From contig MKTA01000015.1 in assembly GCA_001897515.1 (NCBI GenBank), positions 1 through 64,000 on the forward strand: 64,000 nucleotides of DNA. The letters run 5' to 3'. Of this stretch, positions 23,086 to 32,161 are shown piece after piece; the stretch's first letter is position 1, and every line of letters begins with the position of its first letter. The notes beneath the pieces were generated by a model, which was given only the letters and a program-made list of their open reading frames with translations, was not told the DNA's origin and searched no databases. This stretch comes from Bacteroidetes bacterium 41-46 (lineage in GTDB: Bacteria; Bacteroidota; Bacteroidia; Bacteroidales; UBA932). The position numbers and the translations under genes are program-made.

Positions 23086-25090
23086 TCTTCAAAAACTTGA
23101 CTACAAAAGTCTTGTTAAGGCCGTTTCAAAATCTGAGATGGCCGAGATTCGCCTTGACCTGACTGAACTGACAGAGGTGGAGATTGGCAAGGTATTCTCT
23201 AAGGAGAGGAATTTGATTGCAACATGCAGGCTTGAAAAGCTTCCAAAGGAGGTGTGCATTGAAAAACTGTCTGCTGCAATAAAAGGAAACGGACCGGCTA
23301 AAAAGAGTAAAGTTACAAAGTACCTTGACATAGAATACGATGCTCCCCAGGACTATCGGGAGGCTATGGTTACCTTGGCAAGGGAGAATGGTTTTAAAAT
23401 TATACATTCATATCACAATTTCTCAAACACAGACCCTTTTGAAAGGCTTCTTGAGATAACCGGAAAGTGTTTTGAATATGGTGCCGACATAGTAAAAATT
23501 GCTACTACTGCCATAATTACGGAGGAGGGTGTGAGAACTCTGAGGCTTTACCGCCATTTTGAAAAGAGTCGCCTGTTGGCTTTTTCTATGGGCGATGCCG
23601 GGAAGTTCACAAGGCTACTCTCTCTTAATATTGGAGCCCCGTTTACCTTTGCAGCACCTAAAGAGGAGCTTGCCACAGCTCCCGGACAGCCCCTTGAGGT
23701 GGAGGCAAAGGCGGCGGTAAATCCAAAAAGCTATCCACATAAAATAAAATTCAACTCTCTGCAGACATCAATTAAGGCTCCCTCTTCAAAGAGCCATGCG
23801 CAGAGGGCTATTATTGCTGCAAGCCTTGCAAAGGGCGTATCCAACATATATGGATATACCCCATGTGACGACACAGATGCCGCTCTGGAGATGGCAAAAA
23901 AGTTTGGTGTTCAGGTGAAGTTCAAGAGTAAAAGAGGGCATCTCTTCATTAAAAGCCCCGGGTCCAACGCCATAAGTCTTGAGTTTGCAAAATCCAAATC
24001 TCCACTGACTTTTAATGCCGGAGAGTCGGGATTGCTTTCAAAACTTATGATTCCAATCTCAGGGCACCTATCGGCAAACAGAAAAATTACAATAACCGGA
24101 AAAGGAACCCTGCTGAAAAGAGAGTATTTGGGGGTAGAGGAGCTTCTGGAAAAGGTTGGAGTCTCTTTTGAAACTTCAAATGGTTTTCTTCCGGGTAAAT
24201 TAAAAGGCATGCTTAGGGGGGGGACGATACAACTCTCCGGTAAAGGTGGCTCTCAACTGGTTTCAGGATTGCTGATGGCTCTTCCACTATGTGTAGATTC
24301 AAGCAGACTTGAACTGGAAAGCCCCACCAGTAAACCATATATAGACTTAACTCTAAAGACGCTAAAAGATTTCAACCTAAAGATTACAAATAACAATTAC
24401 TCACAGTTTATTATTCCGGGCAGGCAGAGGTACAGAAAGAAAATTTTTTACCAGCTTCAGGGAGACTGGAGTTCTGCAGCCCTTCTTCTCACCGGTGGAG
24501 CCATTTCCCGTGATGTTACTGTAAAAAACTTAATTATCAACTCATCTCAGGCAGATGAGAGAATTCTTGAGGTATTCAAGGCTGCCGGTGTTGAATTTGA
24601 TGTTGTTGAAGGTCCAAAGTATCTTATTATGTGCGGAGATGTACCATGTGCATTCAGGGATAATCCGGACGACGAAGATTGTTGCTCAGGAAGGGTGGAT
24701 GTGAAGGGTTCAAAATTGCCTTATAAACCCTTTGAATTTGACGCAACGGATTCTCCGGACCTGTTCCCTCCCCTTGTTGTGCTGGCCCTTAATTGCGACG
24801 GAGAGAGCCGAATAAAAGGGGTAAGCAGACTCTACAACAAAGAGAGCAACAGAGCGGAGACTCTATTCTCTGAATTTGTAAAGCTTGGGGCTGACATTGA
24901 TATTCAGGGAGACTACATGATGGTTAGAGGTGGTAAACTCCATGGTGGCTATTGCAATACACACGGAGACCACCGGATTGCGATGGCTCTCTGTATTGCC
25001 GCTTTAAACATTGATGAGCCACTATATCTGGACAATATGGCGTGCATATCTAAGTCCTTTCCTGGTTTTATAAGCAATTTTGTAAAATGA
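23072..25090 (+). CDS. Fused type I 3-dehydroquinate dehydratase / EPSP synthase
   Basis: One 672-residue chain contains two shikimate enzymes. Residues 1 to about 210 are a type I dehydroquinate dehydratase (AroD): 'EIRLDL' (25-30), His115 in 'HSYHNF', the Schiff-base Lys142 in 'DIVKIAT', 'FSMGDAG' and 'APGQ' (203-206). Residues about 225-672 are EPSP synthase (AroA): 'KAPSSKSHAQRA' with Lys240, 'NAGESGLLSKLM', 'GSQLVSGLLMALPL', 'GDWSSAALLLTGGAI', 'DATDSPDLFPPL' and 'HGDHRIAMALCIAAL'. The reading frame is continuous with no stop. The linker holds 'LEVEAKAAVNPKSYPHK'. Most Bacteroidales use a separate type II dehydratase (AroQ), so both the fusion and the type I enzyme are unusual. It overlaps aroC by 4 nt. 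Confidence 0.93.
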   Translation: MICLSLQKLDYKSLVKAVSKSEMAEIRLDLTELTEVEIGKVFSKERNLIATCRLEKLPKEVCIEKLSAAIKGNGPAKKSKVTKYLDIEYDAPQDYREAMVTLARENGFKIIHSYHNFSNTDPFERLLEITGKCFEYGADIVKIATTAIITEEGVRTLRLYRHFEKSRLLAFSMGDAGKFTRLLSLNIGAPFTFAAPKEELATAPGQPLEVEAKAAVNPKSYPHKIKFNSLQTSIKAPSSKSHAQRAIIAASLAKGVSNIYGYTPCDDTDAALEMAKKFGVQVKFKSKRGHLFIKSPGSNAISLEFAKSKSPLTFNAGESGLLSKLMIPISGHLSANRKITITGKGTLLKREYLGVEELLEKVGVSFETSNGFLPGKLKGMLRGGTIQLSGKGGSQLVSGLLMALPLCVDSSRLELESPTSKPYIDLTLKTLKDFNLKITNNNYSQFIIPGRQRYRKKIFYQLQGDWSSAALLLTGGAISRDVTVKNLIINSSQADERILEVFKAAGVEFDVVEGPKYLIMCGDVPCAFRDNPDDEDCCSGRVDVKGSKLPYKPFEFDATDSPDLFPPLVVLALNCDGESRIKGVSRLYNKESNRAETLFSEFVKLGADIDIQGDYMMVRGGKLHGGYCNTHGDHRIAMALCIAALNIDEPLYLDNMACISKSFPGFISNFVK

Positions 25091-26043
25091 ACATATTCGG
25101 CAGAAAATTAAGGCTCTCTATATTTGGAGAATCTCATGGAGCGGGATTGGGGATTATTGTTGATGGCGTACCCTCAGGGATGCCTTTGTCAACATCAGAC
25201 TTCACGGCTGACCTCTCCAGAAGAAGGCCCGGAGCTCCGGGAACAACTGCCAGAAGAGAGGGCGATGCCGTTACGATACTCAGCGGAGTATATAATGGCT
25301 TTTCAACAGGTGCTCCCATTGCCCTTCTTTTCTCAAACGACAACGCAAGACCCTCTGATTATGACAAATTTGCAGAACACCCCAGACCGGGTCACTCAGA
25401 TTATTCATCCAGGGAGAAGTTCGGAAATTTTGCCGATCTCAGAGGGGGAGGTCACCACTCCGGCAGGGTTACCATTGGTATAGTTGCAGCAGGGGTTATC
25501 GCTAAAAAGATGCTTGGACAAATAACGATTAGTGCTAAGATACTGGAGATTGGCGGAAAGAACCCATGGGATAGTGCTCTTGAAGAGGCCGGCAAAAGAG
25601 GCGACTCTCTTGGCGGAATTATTGAGTGCCGGGTAACTCAGGTGCCGGCTGGTTTAGGAGAACCGTTCTTTGACTCAGTAGAGTCTCAGATCTCACATCT
25701 GATATTCTCAATACCCGGGGTAAGAGGAGTAGAGTTTGGCGACGGCTTTGCCTCCGCCAGAATGTATGGTTCCCAACACAATGACCCTATCGCAGATTCA
25801 TCAGGAAGAACCTCAAAAAATGGTGCCGGAGGTGTAAACGGAGGAATTTCAAATGGGAATGACATTGTCTTCAGAGTTGCCGTAAAACCAACATCAAGTA
25901 TTGCTGCTCCTCAGGAGACTTACAATTTTAGCACAAAAAAAGTAGAGAGGCTGGTGGTATCGGGAAGGCATGATACATGTTTTGCACTCAGGTTGCCGGT
26001 TGTCATTGAGGCTGCAACTGCTATTGCACTGGCAAATTTTTAA
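25087..26043 (+). CDS. aroC: Chorismate synthase
   Basis: AroC eliminates phosphate from EPSP to form chorismate, using reduced FMN. Motifs: 'LRLSIFGESHGAGLGIIVDGVPSG' (split here as GESHG and DGVPSG signatures), 'RRRPG', 'PRPGHSDYSSREKFG', 'RGGGHHSGRVTIG' (variant of GGGRSSARET), 'NGGISNGNDI', and 'SGRHDTCFALRLPVVIEAATAIAL'. At 318 residues it is about 30-40 shorter than typical enzymes, with the deletion spread over the middle region. The ATGA overlap with aroDA indicates translational coupling. Its 3' end overlaps the converging acyltransferase gene by 23 bp. Confidence 0.95.
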   Translation: MNIFGRKLRLSIFGESHGAGLGIIVDGVPSGMPLSTSDFTADLSRRRPGAPGTTARREGDAVTILSGVYNGFSTGAPIALLFSNDNARPSDYDKFAEHPRPGHSDYSSREKFGNFADLRGGGHHSGRVTIGIVAAGVIAKKMLGQITISAKILEIGGKNPWDSALEEAGKRGDSLGGIIECRVTQVPAGLGEPFFDSVESQISHLIFSIPGVRGVEFGDGFASARMYGSQHNDPIADSSGRTSKNGAGGVNGGISNGNDIVFRVAVKPTSSIAAPQETYNFSTKKVERLVVSGRHDTCFALRLPVVIEAATAIALANF

Positions 26044-27151
26044 TATAGCACCTTCTCTTTGAATATAGTCTTCCCGGGTAATAGTCAAAAATACTTTGAA
26101 CAGCCTTGTTTGTCTCAAGCTGGGGATTTGCGACCACCCTCTTTACACCAAGTCTTATTAAGTTTGAGTTGAGATGGTCAAAAATTACCGCATTTAATCC
26201 CTTATTCTGATACTCAGGAATAATTCCAATCATATAGAGATCCACAAGCTCAAAGCTCCTGAGTGCCTTTAAAAGCTTTAAAAAGCCAAACGGGAACAAC
26301 CGTCCTCTGCTCTCTCTCATAGCTTTAGAGAGGCTTGGCATTGTAACTGCAAAAGCCACTACCCTATCCTCCTCATTAACTACAAGACAAACAAGATCCA
26401 TGTTAATCAGTGGTAAAAACTGATCTACATACCATTCAATCTGTTTTTGTGAGAGTGGAGTAAAGCCATAAAGAGGAACGAAGGCTTTATTAAGTGCATT
26501 GAATAGATCAATAGCATAGCTTCTCAATTCTCTCTTTGATTTTGTACGTAGTACAGAGACTTTGAACTTCTTCTGAATAATTCTTGAATATTGCTTTAGT
26601 TTGTCGGGGACTGAGTCAGGAACATCAAACTCCCTCTGAATCCACTCGGCATCTTTAGTATATCCTAACTTCTCCATATGCTCCGGATAGTATGGAAAGT
26701 TGTAAAGAGTGGTGAAGGCTCCCATATTTTCAAAACCCTCAGTAAGCATTCCCTCCCTGTCCATATCTGTAAATCCAAATGGCCCGTTGACCGCCTCCAT
26801 CCCCCTTTCTAATGCAAGCTCCTCAACTTTAGTTAGCAAAGCTCCGGAGACCTCAAGATCATCAATAAAATCAAACCAGCCGAAACGCATATATTTAACA
26901 TTCCAGTCTCTGTTTGCGTTATAATTGATTATTGCCGCAACTCTACCAACAATCCGCCCCCCCTTCTCTGCAAGAAAAAGTGTCGCTTCGCAATATTCAT
27001 AGGCTGGATTTTTTGTTCTTAAAAGTGTCTTATATTCGTCACTCCACAAGGCATTAACCCAGTTTGGGCTATTCTTGTAGAGTCTCTCGGGGAAAGAGAT
27101 GAATTTTTTTAATTCAGATCTGTTCTTTACCTCCCGGATCGTTACACTCAT
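26021..27151 (-). CDS. GNAT-fold N-acyltransferase-like protein
   Basis: A 376-residue cytoplasmic protein of a family widespread in Bacteroidota and usually labelled N-acetyltransferase or hypothetical. The N-terminal half carries 'LYKNSPNWVNALWSDEYKTLL' and 'GPFGFTDMDREGMLTEGFE'; the C-terminal half carries a GNAT-like segment 'ELVDLYMIGIIPEYQNKGLNAVIFDHL' with the acetyl-CoA-binding Q/R-x-x-G pattern, then 'VANPQLETNKAVQSIFDYYPGRLYSKRRCYIK'. Two GNAT folds in tandem are likely. The acyl acceptor is unknown. It starts 9 nt after the stop of the serine hydrolase and is its operon partner. Confidence 0.75.
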   Translation of the reverse strand: MSVTIREVKNRSELKKFISFPERLYKNSPNWVNALWSDEYKTLLRTKNPAYEYCEATLFLAEKGGRIVGRVAAIINYNANRDWNVKYMRFGWFDFIDDLEVSGALLTKVEELALERGMEAVNGPFGFTDMDREGMLTEGFENMGAFTTLYNFPYYPEHMEKLGYTKDAEWIQREFDVPDSVPDKLKQYSRIIQKKFKVSVLRTKSKRELRSYAIDLFNALNKAFVPLYGFTPLSQKQIEWYVDQFLPLINMDLVCLVVNEEDRVVAFAVTMPSLSKAMRESRGRLFPFGFLKLLKALRSFELVDLYMIGIIPEYQNKGLNAVIFDHLNSNLIRLGVKRVVANPQLETNKAVQSIFDYYPGRLYSKRRCYIKNLPVQ

Positions 27152-27160
27152 AAGTGCATT

Positions 27161-28360
27161 TTATTTAATTATTGAGCCTGCAACCACGTTGGCTACAAGT
27201 GCACGAAGCCTTACAACGCTCCCCTTATCCTCTGGATGAACTCTGTGGGATAGAAGGATAACAGCTGTTTTTGATACAGGATCAATAATAAAAGATGTCC
27301 CCGTATATCCGGTATGGCCAAATGTCTTTTCCGGATGAAACAGATTCCCGTTGTTTGATGCATATGATGAGAAGTTATCCCAGCCAAGTGAGCGACCCTG
27401 CTGCTTAACACTCTCAGGTACCCTGGTCATAGTCTCAAGGGTGAGCTTGCCAAGTATTCTTTTGCCATTATATTCACCTCCATTCATAAGTGCTGCAGCA
27501 AGTATTGCCAAATCCTCTGCATTTGAAAAAACACCTGCATTTCCTGAATTTCCATCATTCAAAATGTTTGCAATTGGGTCGTGAACTCTGCCAAGCAGTA
27601 CGGAGCCATCTTTTTGTCTCTCAGTAGGGGCAACCATCTTGACCAAATCTCCGGAAGGGTTGTAAGCCGAACTCTTCATTCCTAGAACATCAAAAAGCTC
27701 TCTTTTGGTGTATTCCATTAACTTTTCACCTGTAACTTTTTGAAGAATATTCTGAAGTGTAACGAAGTTAAGGCAGCTGTACTGAAAGTTGGTAGTGGGT
27801 CTGAAATCCCTTTTGCATTTTGCAATCCACTCCATTAAAGCATCCGGATTAGGTGCTCCGCTCTTCTCTACTATTTCCTGAACAGGTGCATATGGAGGCA
27901 GTCCTGATGTGTGTGTAAGCAGATCAATAACTCTGATCTCAATCTTACGGCCGGAAGCCGAATCAATCCAGGGCTGAAATCCCGGTATATACATAGAGAC
28001 ATTATCGGTAAGTCTTATCTTTCCTCTCTCAACCAGTTGCATAATTGGGATTGCTGTCCCGACAGGCTTGCTGACAGATGCCAGATCAAATATTGTATTA
28101 ACAGTCATCTTCTCTGTAGCAGGATATAGTGATTTATTCCCATAAGCCTTAAGATAGACCATTTTCCCATCCCGAACCACTGCGAGAACAGCTCCTGGTA
28201 TCTCTCCGGCTTGGACAGACTCCTCTATCACTTTGTCAACCTGAGATAATCTGGCCGGATCCATTCCTGCCTGTTGAGGGGTTACCCTTTGAAGTGGCTG
28301 ACCGTTAATAGAAATAGAGAAAAGTAATGAGATTAAAATTGAGAGTACAAGTTGTTTCAT
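27161..28360 (-). CDS. Secreted serine hydrolase, class C beta-lactamase fold
   Basis: A 399-residue exported protein: signal peptide (MKQLVLSILISLLFSISINGQ) then a beta-lactamase class C/PBP4*-type domain. The active-site motifs are 'DLASVSKPVGTA' (SxxK), 'FQYSCLNFV' (Y-x-N-like, here Y-S-C) and 'FGHTGYTGTS' (the KTG-box equivalent HTG). Such proteins are peptidoglycan or D-amino acid peptidases or esterases rather than antibiotic-resistance enzymes. Start 28360 is chosen because it gives the signal peptide and follows a TACTTTTG box; the longer frame to 28471 would overlap the divergent gene and its promoter. Confidence 0.9.
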   Translation of the reverse strand: MKQLVLSILISLLFSISINGQPLQRVTPQQAGMDPARLSQVDKVIEESVQAGEIPGAVLAVVRDGKMVYLKAYGNKSLYPATEKMTVNTIFDLASVSKPVGTAIPIMQLVERGKIRLTDNVSMYIPGFQPWIDSASGRKIEIRVIDLLTHTSGLPPYAPVQEIVEKSGAPNPDALMEWIAKCKRDFRPTTNFQYSCLNFVTLQNILQKVTGEKLMEYTKRELFDVLGMKSSAYNPSGDLVKMVAPTERQKDGSVLLGRVHDPIANILNDGNSGNAGVFSNAEDLAILAAALMNGGEYNGKRILGKLTLETMTRVPESVKQQGRSLGWDNFSSYASNNGNLFHPEKTFGHTGYTGTSFIIDPVSKTAVILLSHRVHPEDKGSVVRLRALVANVVAGSIIK

Positions 28361-28382
28361 AATACTAGGGGTTATAGGTAAG

Positions 28383-28390
28383 CAAAAGTA
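28383..28390 (-). promoter_or_regulatory. -7 box TACTTTTG of the serine hydrolase
   Basis: Matches TAnnTTTG, 22 nt before the ATG at 28360. It is divergent from the box at 28414-28421. Confidence 0.45.
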
Positions 28391-28413
28391 CAAAAAACTA
28401 GTGTAATTATTAC

Positions 28414-28421
28414 TACATTTG
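28414..28421 (+). promoter_or_regulatory. -7 box TACATTTG of the porin-kinase pair
   Basis: Matches TAnnTTTG, 18 nt before the ATG at 28440. Confidence 0.45.
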
Positions 28422-28439
28422 CTATGTGAATAATCTATT

Positions 28440-29162
28440 ATGCATTTGCTATATTCTGACAAATTTAACAAATCACATCTGACAATCTTGTTCCTACTAT
28501 TCTCTTTTTGCTCTCTTGCTCAGAGTAAACAAGAGAGCGGCATAACGATTTCAGCCAATGCAGATATTTACAGCAGATACATTTGGAGAGGTTCTGCACT
28601 CTCCTCCGGACCTGTTTTTCAGCCGGGTCTGTCCGCCTCTTACAAAGATTTCACGTTGGGTTACTATGGTTCTTATAAAATAGCCGGGACGGGGGATAAT
28701 GAGATTAATCTCTTTATATCAAAAAGTTTTGGCCCTTTGACACTGGAGATTTGGGACTACTGGTCATACGATAATTTTAACATTAGAGAGATAAAAAACT
28801 ATAACAGGGCGACTACATCCCATCTGCTTGAGGGAATCGTAACTCTCTCCGCAGGAGAGTTCGCACCTCTTAGCCTCTCAGCCGGGTGGCTGTTTTATGG
28901 TACAGATGCTACTAACAGTATCTATATAGAACTTCAGTACGCAATTCCCGTTAAGAGATCTGAAGTGGTTTTTACTGCTGGTTATCAGGCAAATGGAACA
29001 TATTACTCTGACAGAAGAGGTTTTGTAAACCTTAGTGCAACATATAACCAGCCACTTGCAGTCTCTGAGAAGGTCTCTCTGGATTTAATACTTAGTTTAA
29101 CAGCCAACCCTGCAGAAAAAAGAGTTTTTTTCACAGCCGGTATTAGCATATACAATAACTGA
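28440..29162 (+). CDS. TorF-like putative outer-membrane protein
   Basis: A 240-residue exported protein with a signal peptide ending near 'FSFCSLAQ' and a chain of amphipathic beta strands. The opening 'SANADIYSRYIWRGSALSSGPVFQPGLSASYKDFTLGYYGSY' is typical of the TorF family (proteobacterial gcw_chp-like putative porins), in which 'S.YvwRG' follows the signal. No substrate is known. It ends 1 nt before the start of the histidine kinase gene, so the two are cotranscribed; the pairing suggests that the kinase senses or controls something related to this outer-membrane protein, but no regulator gene is next to them. Confidence 0.75.
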   Translation: MHLLYSDKFNKSHLTILFLLFSFCSLAQSKQESGITISANADIYSRYIWRGSALSSGPVFQPGLSASYKDFTLGYYGSYKIAGTGDNEINLFISKSFGPLTLEIWDYWSYDNFNIREIKNYNRATTSHLLEGIVTLSAGEFAPLSLSAGWLFYGTDATNSIYIELQYAIPVKRSEVVFTAGYQANGTYYSDRRGFVNLSATYNQPLAVSEKVSLDLILSLTANPAEKRVFFTAGISIYNN

Positions 29163-29163
29163 C

Positions 29164-30834
29164 ATGAAGAAAAAGTATAGCATTTATACAATATTTGGCA
29201 CACTGCTGATCCTGTTTATAGTATTCTTAACCGCAGTTGTACTTATTACCTCCTCTATGAAACATAAAGAGTATCAAATGATTCAGGAGAGCAATAAGAT
29301 TCAGCTGGATAAGGAGAGCTCTGCGCTGATTACATTAATGGGAAGTTCAGTAAGTCAAGTTGCATGGGATTACACATACTGGGATGATCTTGTATTGGCT
29401 GTCTCAACTAAAGATCCCAAATGGTTCGGAAGTAATATATCAACTATCATCTCCTCTTTCAGGCTTGATTATGTGGCTGTTTATGACAAAAACTACTCAA
29501 AGGTACATGATGCATCATCCTTAGAGGTAAACTCAATACCTGTTATTCCTGAGGAAGCATTCAAATTGTTCACGAATGCCCCTCTTATCTCCTTCAACAT
29601 CAGAACAGGTGATGATCTGTATAGAATATACGGTGCTACTATACACCCCACTTCAGACCCCTCTCACACTAAGACTCCGGCAGCAGGCTATCTTTTTATC
29701 TCTAAAAAATGGGACGAGGAGCTCCTGAATGAGCTATCTGTGCTGAGTGGCTCTGCCGTTAAAATTAACTTTACAGACTCTGCAAAAGTTTCAATAAATA
29801 AAAACTCAATAGTTTCCACCTATAAATTGAATAGCTTTGACGGCACTCCCTCCGCCTGGCTTGAGTTTACAAGGCAGAGCACAATTCTTGAAAGATATCG
29901 TAAAAGTACTTTTAATATTGTATTACTATTATCAGCCAGCCTTCTGGTAATGCTTGCCTCTTATATGTTTGCTGTAATGAGGTGGGGTATTAATCCTTTA
30001 AAAAGTTTGATTTTATGCATTGAGCATGAGGATATTGATGGTTTTAAAGATTTGAAGTCGGCATCTACCGAATACTCTAAAGTAGGAGAGCTTCTTGCTG
30101 AGCATTTTAAACAAAAGGATGAGCTTATTGCAGCCAGAAAAATGGCGGAAGAGTCCGACAGACTTAAATCGGCTTTTCTAGCGAATGTAAGCCATGAAAT
30201 CAGGACACCGATGAATGGAATTATGGGTTTTGCTGGCCTGCTCTCTGAGCCGGGAGTAAGCGAGGAGGAGCGCAGGGAGTATCTGAATATTATTGAAGAG
30301 AGTGGGAGACGAATGCTTAGCATAATAAACGACCTGATTGATATATCAATTATAGACGCCGGACAGATAAAAATTATTCCGGCTCATTTCAAGATAAACG
30401 AACTGTTAAATCATATATATGAGTTCTTCAGGTATGAGATTGAGGCGAGAGGTATTAGTTTTGCATGTGAGAAGGGGCTTGACGACAGTGCAGTTATCTA
30501 TACTGACAGAGATAAGCTGTATGCCATTCTGATAAATCTCCTGAAAAATGCATCAAAATATACCCATACCGGTTCTATCAGGTTTGGTTACTCACATAAT
30601 GACAATTTCCTGACATTCTTTGTATCGGACACTGGAATTGGCATATCTGAAAGCAGACATTCTGCTGTTTTTGAACGATTTATACAGGCTGACGACTCTA
30701 TCTCCAAGCACTATGAGGGGACAGGGCTTGGTCTCTCAATATCAAAAGCCTATGTTGAGGCACTGGGAGGAAAGATATGGCTTGAGAGTTCTGCTGGAAA
30801 GGGGTCAGATTTCTACTTCAAGATACCGCTATAA
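29164..30834 (+). CDS. CHASE4 domain sensor histidine kinase
   Basis: A 556-residue membrane kinase. One N-terminal transmembrane helix (about 7-29) and a second (about 246-268) bracket a periplasmic CHASE4 domain, recognised by 'VSQVAWDYTYWDDLVLAVS' and 'LDYVAVYDKNYSKVHDASS'. The cytoplasmic part has HisKA with the phosphorylated His344 in 'FLANVSHEIRTPMNGIMGFAGLL', and HATPase_c with the N box 'LINLLKNASKYTH', 'SDTGIGI' and 'GTGLGLSI'. There is no receiver or DNA-binding domain, and no response regulator nearby, so the partner must be elsewhere. Ligand unknown. Confidence 0.93.
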   Translation: MKKKYSIYTIFGTLLILFIVFLTAVVLITSSMKHKEYQMIQESNKIQLDKESSALITLMGSSVSQVAWDYTYWDDLVLAVSTKDPKWFGSNISTIISSFRLDYVAVYDKNYSKVHDASSLEVNSIPVIPEEAFKLFTNAPLISFNIRTGDDLYRIYGATIHPTSDPSHTKTPAAGYLFISKKWDEELLNELSVLSGSAVKINFTDSAKVSINKNSIVSTYKLNSFDGTPSAWLEFTRQSTILERYRKSTFNIVLLLSASLLVMLASYMFAVMRWGINPLKSLILCIEHEDIDGFKDLKSASTEYSKVGELLAEHFKQKDELIAARKMAEESDRLKSAFLANVSHEIRTPMNGIMGFAGLLSEPGVSEEERREYLNIIEESGRRMLSIINDLIDISIIDAGQIKIIPAHFKINELLNHIYEFFRYEIEARGISFACEKGLDDSAVIYTDRDKLYAILINLLKNASKYTHTGSIRFGYSHNDNFLTFFVSDTGIGISESRHSAVFERFIQADDSISKHYEGTGLGLSISKAYVEALGGKIWLESSAGKGSDFYFKIPL

Positions 30835-30868
30835 AAAAAAGATTGAGAGAAATTCATCTCTCAATCTT
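30831..30868 (-). terminator. Rho-independent terminator of the rplC-rpsC operon
   Basis: A perfect 12-bp stem (30839-30850 with 30857-30868) lies 27 nt past the rpsC stop on the minus strand and is followed by eight T. On the plus strand the same stem follows the kinase stop but lacks a T tract. This shows that the ribosomal protein operon really ends at rpsC. Confidence 0.9.
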
Positions 30869-30894
30869 AAATATCTCAAAACAAAAACTAAATA

Positions 30895-31707
30895 CTAGTT
30901 TTCGCCTGATTCTCTTTGCTGACGTGGTCCGCGTGAGTTATTTGAACGGCCTCTGCCTCCTCTTTCACCACCACGGCCTCTGCGATCACCTCCACGACGG
31001 TCGCCTCTGCTACCACCCTGATGTCCGCCCTGACCTGCAGATGCGTTAGCAGCCATGCCTACGTTTGGAGAGAGATCTCTCTTTCCGTAAACTTCGCCAT
31101 TGCAAACCCATACTTTAACTCCAAGAACACCTACCTTAGTGTGCGCCTCGGCGTGAGCATAGTCAATATCCGCACGGAAAGTATGAAGAGGTGTTCTACC
31201 CTCTTTATAAAGCTCTCTTCTTGCCATCTCGGCTCCGCCCAGACGACCGCTGATAAGAACTTTAATACCCTCGGCTCCCATTCTCATGGTAGAGGCCATT
31301 GCCATCTTGATTGCACGTCTGTAAGACACGCGTCCCTCTACCTGACGAGCAATATTGTTTGCAACAATATTCGCATCAAGTTCGGGTCTTTTAACCTCAT
31401 AGATGTTAATCTGAACCTCTTTATTTGATATCTTCTTAAGCTCCTCTTTAAGCTTGTCAACCTCCTGGCCGCCTTTTCCGATAATGATTCCCGGACGTGC
31501 AGTGTGGATAGTTACAGTTATTAGCTTAAGAGTCCTCTCAATAACGATTCTTGAGAGTGAAGCCTTTGCAAGACGTGCATTAAGATACTCGCGAATCTTA
31601 GCATCTTCAAGGATTTTGCCTGCGTAATCAGTTCCACCGTACCAGTTAGAGTCCCAGCCACGGATAATACCTAGTCGGTTTGATATAGGATTTGTCTTTT
31701 GTCCCAT
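30895..31707 (-). CDS. rpsC: 30S ribosomal protein S3 with Arg/Gly-rich tail
   Basis: S3 binds 16S rRNA at the mRNA entry site and has helicase-like activity in the ribosome. The body (about residues 1-222) is standard: '[25 protein letters not shown]', the KH domain '[16 protein letters not shown]', and '[14 protein letters not shown]'. The C-terminus (about 223-270) is a low-complexity tail of Gly, Arg, Ser and Asp ('[16 protein letters not shown]'), which resembles eukaryotic RGG boxes. Moderate tails occur in Bacteroidota S3; this one is long. rpsC is last in this operon, followed by a terminator, whereas rplP usually follows. Confidence 0.97.
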   Translation of the reverse strand: MGQKTNPISNRLGIIRGWDSNWYGGTDYAGKILEDAKIREYLNARLAKASLSRIVIERTLKLITVTIHTARPGIIIGKGGQEVDKLKEELKKISNKEVQINIYEVKRPELDANIVANNIARQVEGRVSYRRAIKMAMASTMRMGAEGIKVLISGRLGGAEMARRELYKEGRTPLHTFRADIDYAHAEAHTKVGVLGVKVWVCNGEVYGKRDLSPNVGMAANASAGQGGHQGGSRGDRRGGDRRGRGGERGGRGRSNNSRGPRQQRESGEN

Positions 31708-31708
31708 C

Positions 31709-32134
31709 TTATTGCTCCTCTTTTACGGTTTTACTTTTCTTCTTTCCAAGTACTATGGTAACGTGGTTTGAACGCTTGCGAATTCTTGCGGCACGGCCTT
31801 GCGGCGCAGTCCTGATACGCTTAAGTGAACGACCCTGTCCAACCATAATTGATTGAACACATATGTTTCCATTTTCAAGTTCCTTGCGGTCTGCCTCGTT
31901 TTTAGACTCCCAGTTTGCAATTGCAGAACGTAGAAGTTTCTCCAAACGTACAGATGCCTCCTTCTTGGTATACTTTAGTATATCCAAGGCGCGGTTCACC
32001 TCAACACCTCTGATGATGTCAGCAACAAGGCGCATCTTTCTGGGTGAGGTAGGAACATCATTCAGCTTAGCAAAAGCTGTCTGCTTCCTTATTTCTTTAT
32101 GCCTTTCGGCTGCTTCTCTTTTTCTAGCTCCCAT
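31709..32134 (-). CDS. rplV: 50S ribosomal protein L22
   Basis: L22 lines the peptide exit tunnel. The family core '[32 protein letters not shown]' and the beta-hairpin loop '[35 protein letters not shown]' (tunnel-lining arm and the conserved 'GRAxRIxKRxxH') are present. Length 141, slightly long because of N- and C-terminal lysine-rich ends. Its stop lies one base before the rpsC ATG, so these genes are translationally coupled. Confidence 0.97.
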   Translation of the reverse strand: MGARKREAAERHKEIRKQTAFAKLNDVPTSPRKMRLVADIIRGVEVNRALDILKYTKKEASVRLEKLLRSAIANWESKNEADRKELENGNICVQSIMVGQGRSLKRIRTAPQGRAARIRKRSNHVTIVLGKKKSKTVKEEQ

Positions 32135-32161
32135 TATTGTGGTTTTTTACACATTAATTAT

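Noticed and set aside
27161-28360. Beta-lactamase resistance gene
   Set aside because: The motifs fit the broad class C/PBP4* serine hydrolase group; the Y-S-C in place of Y-x-N and the HTG box argue against a dedicated beta-lactamase.
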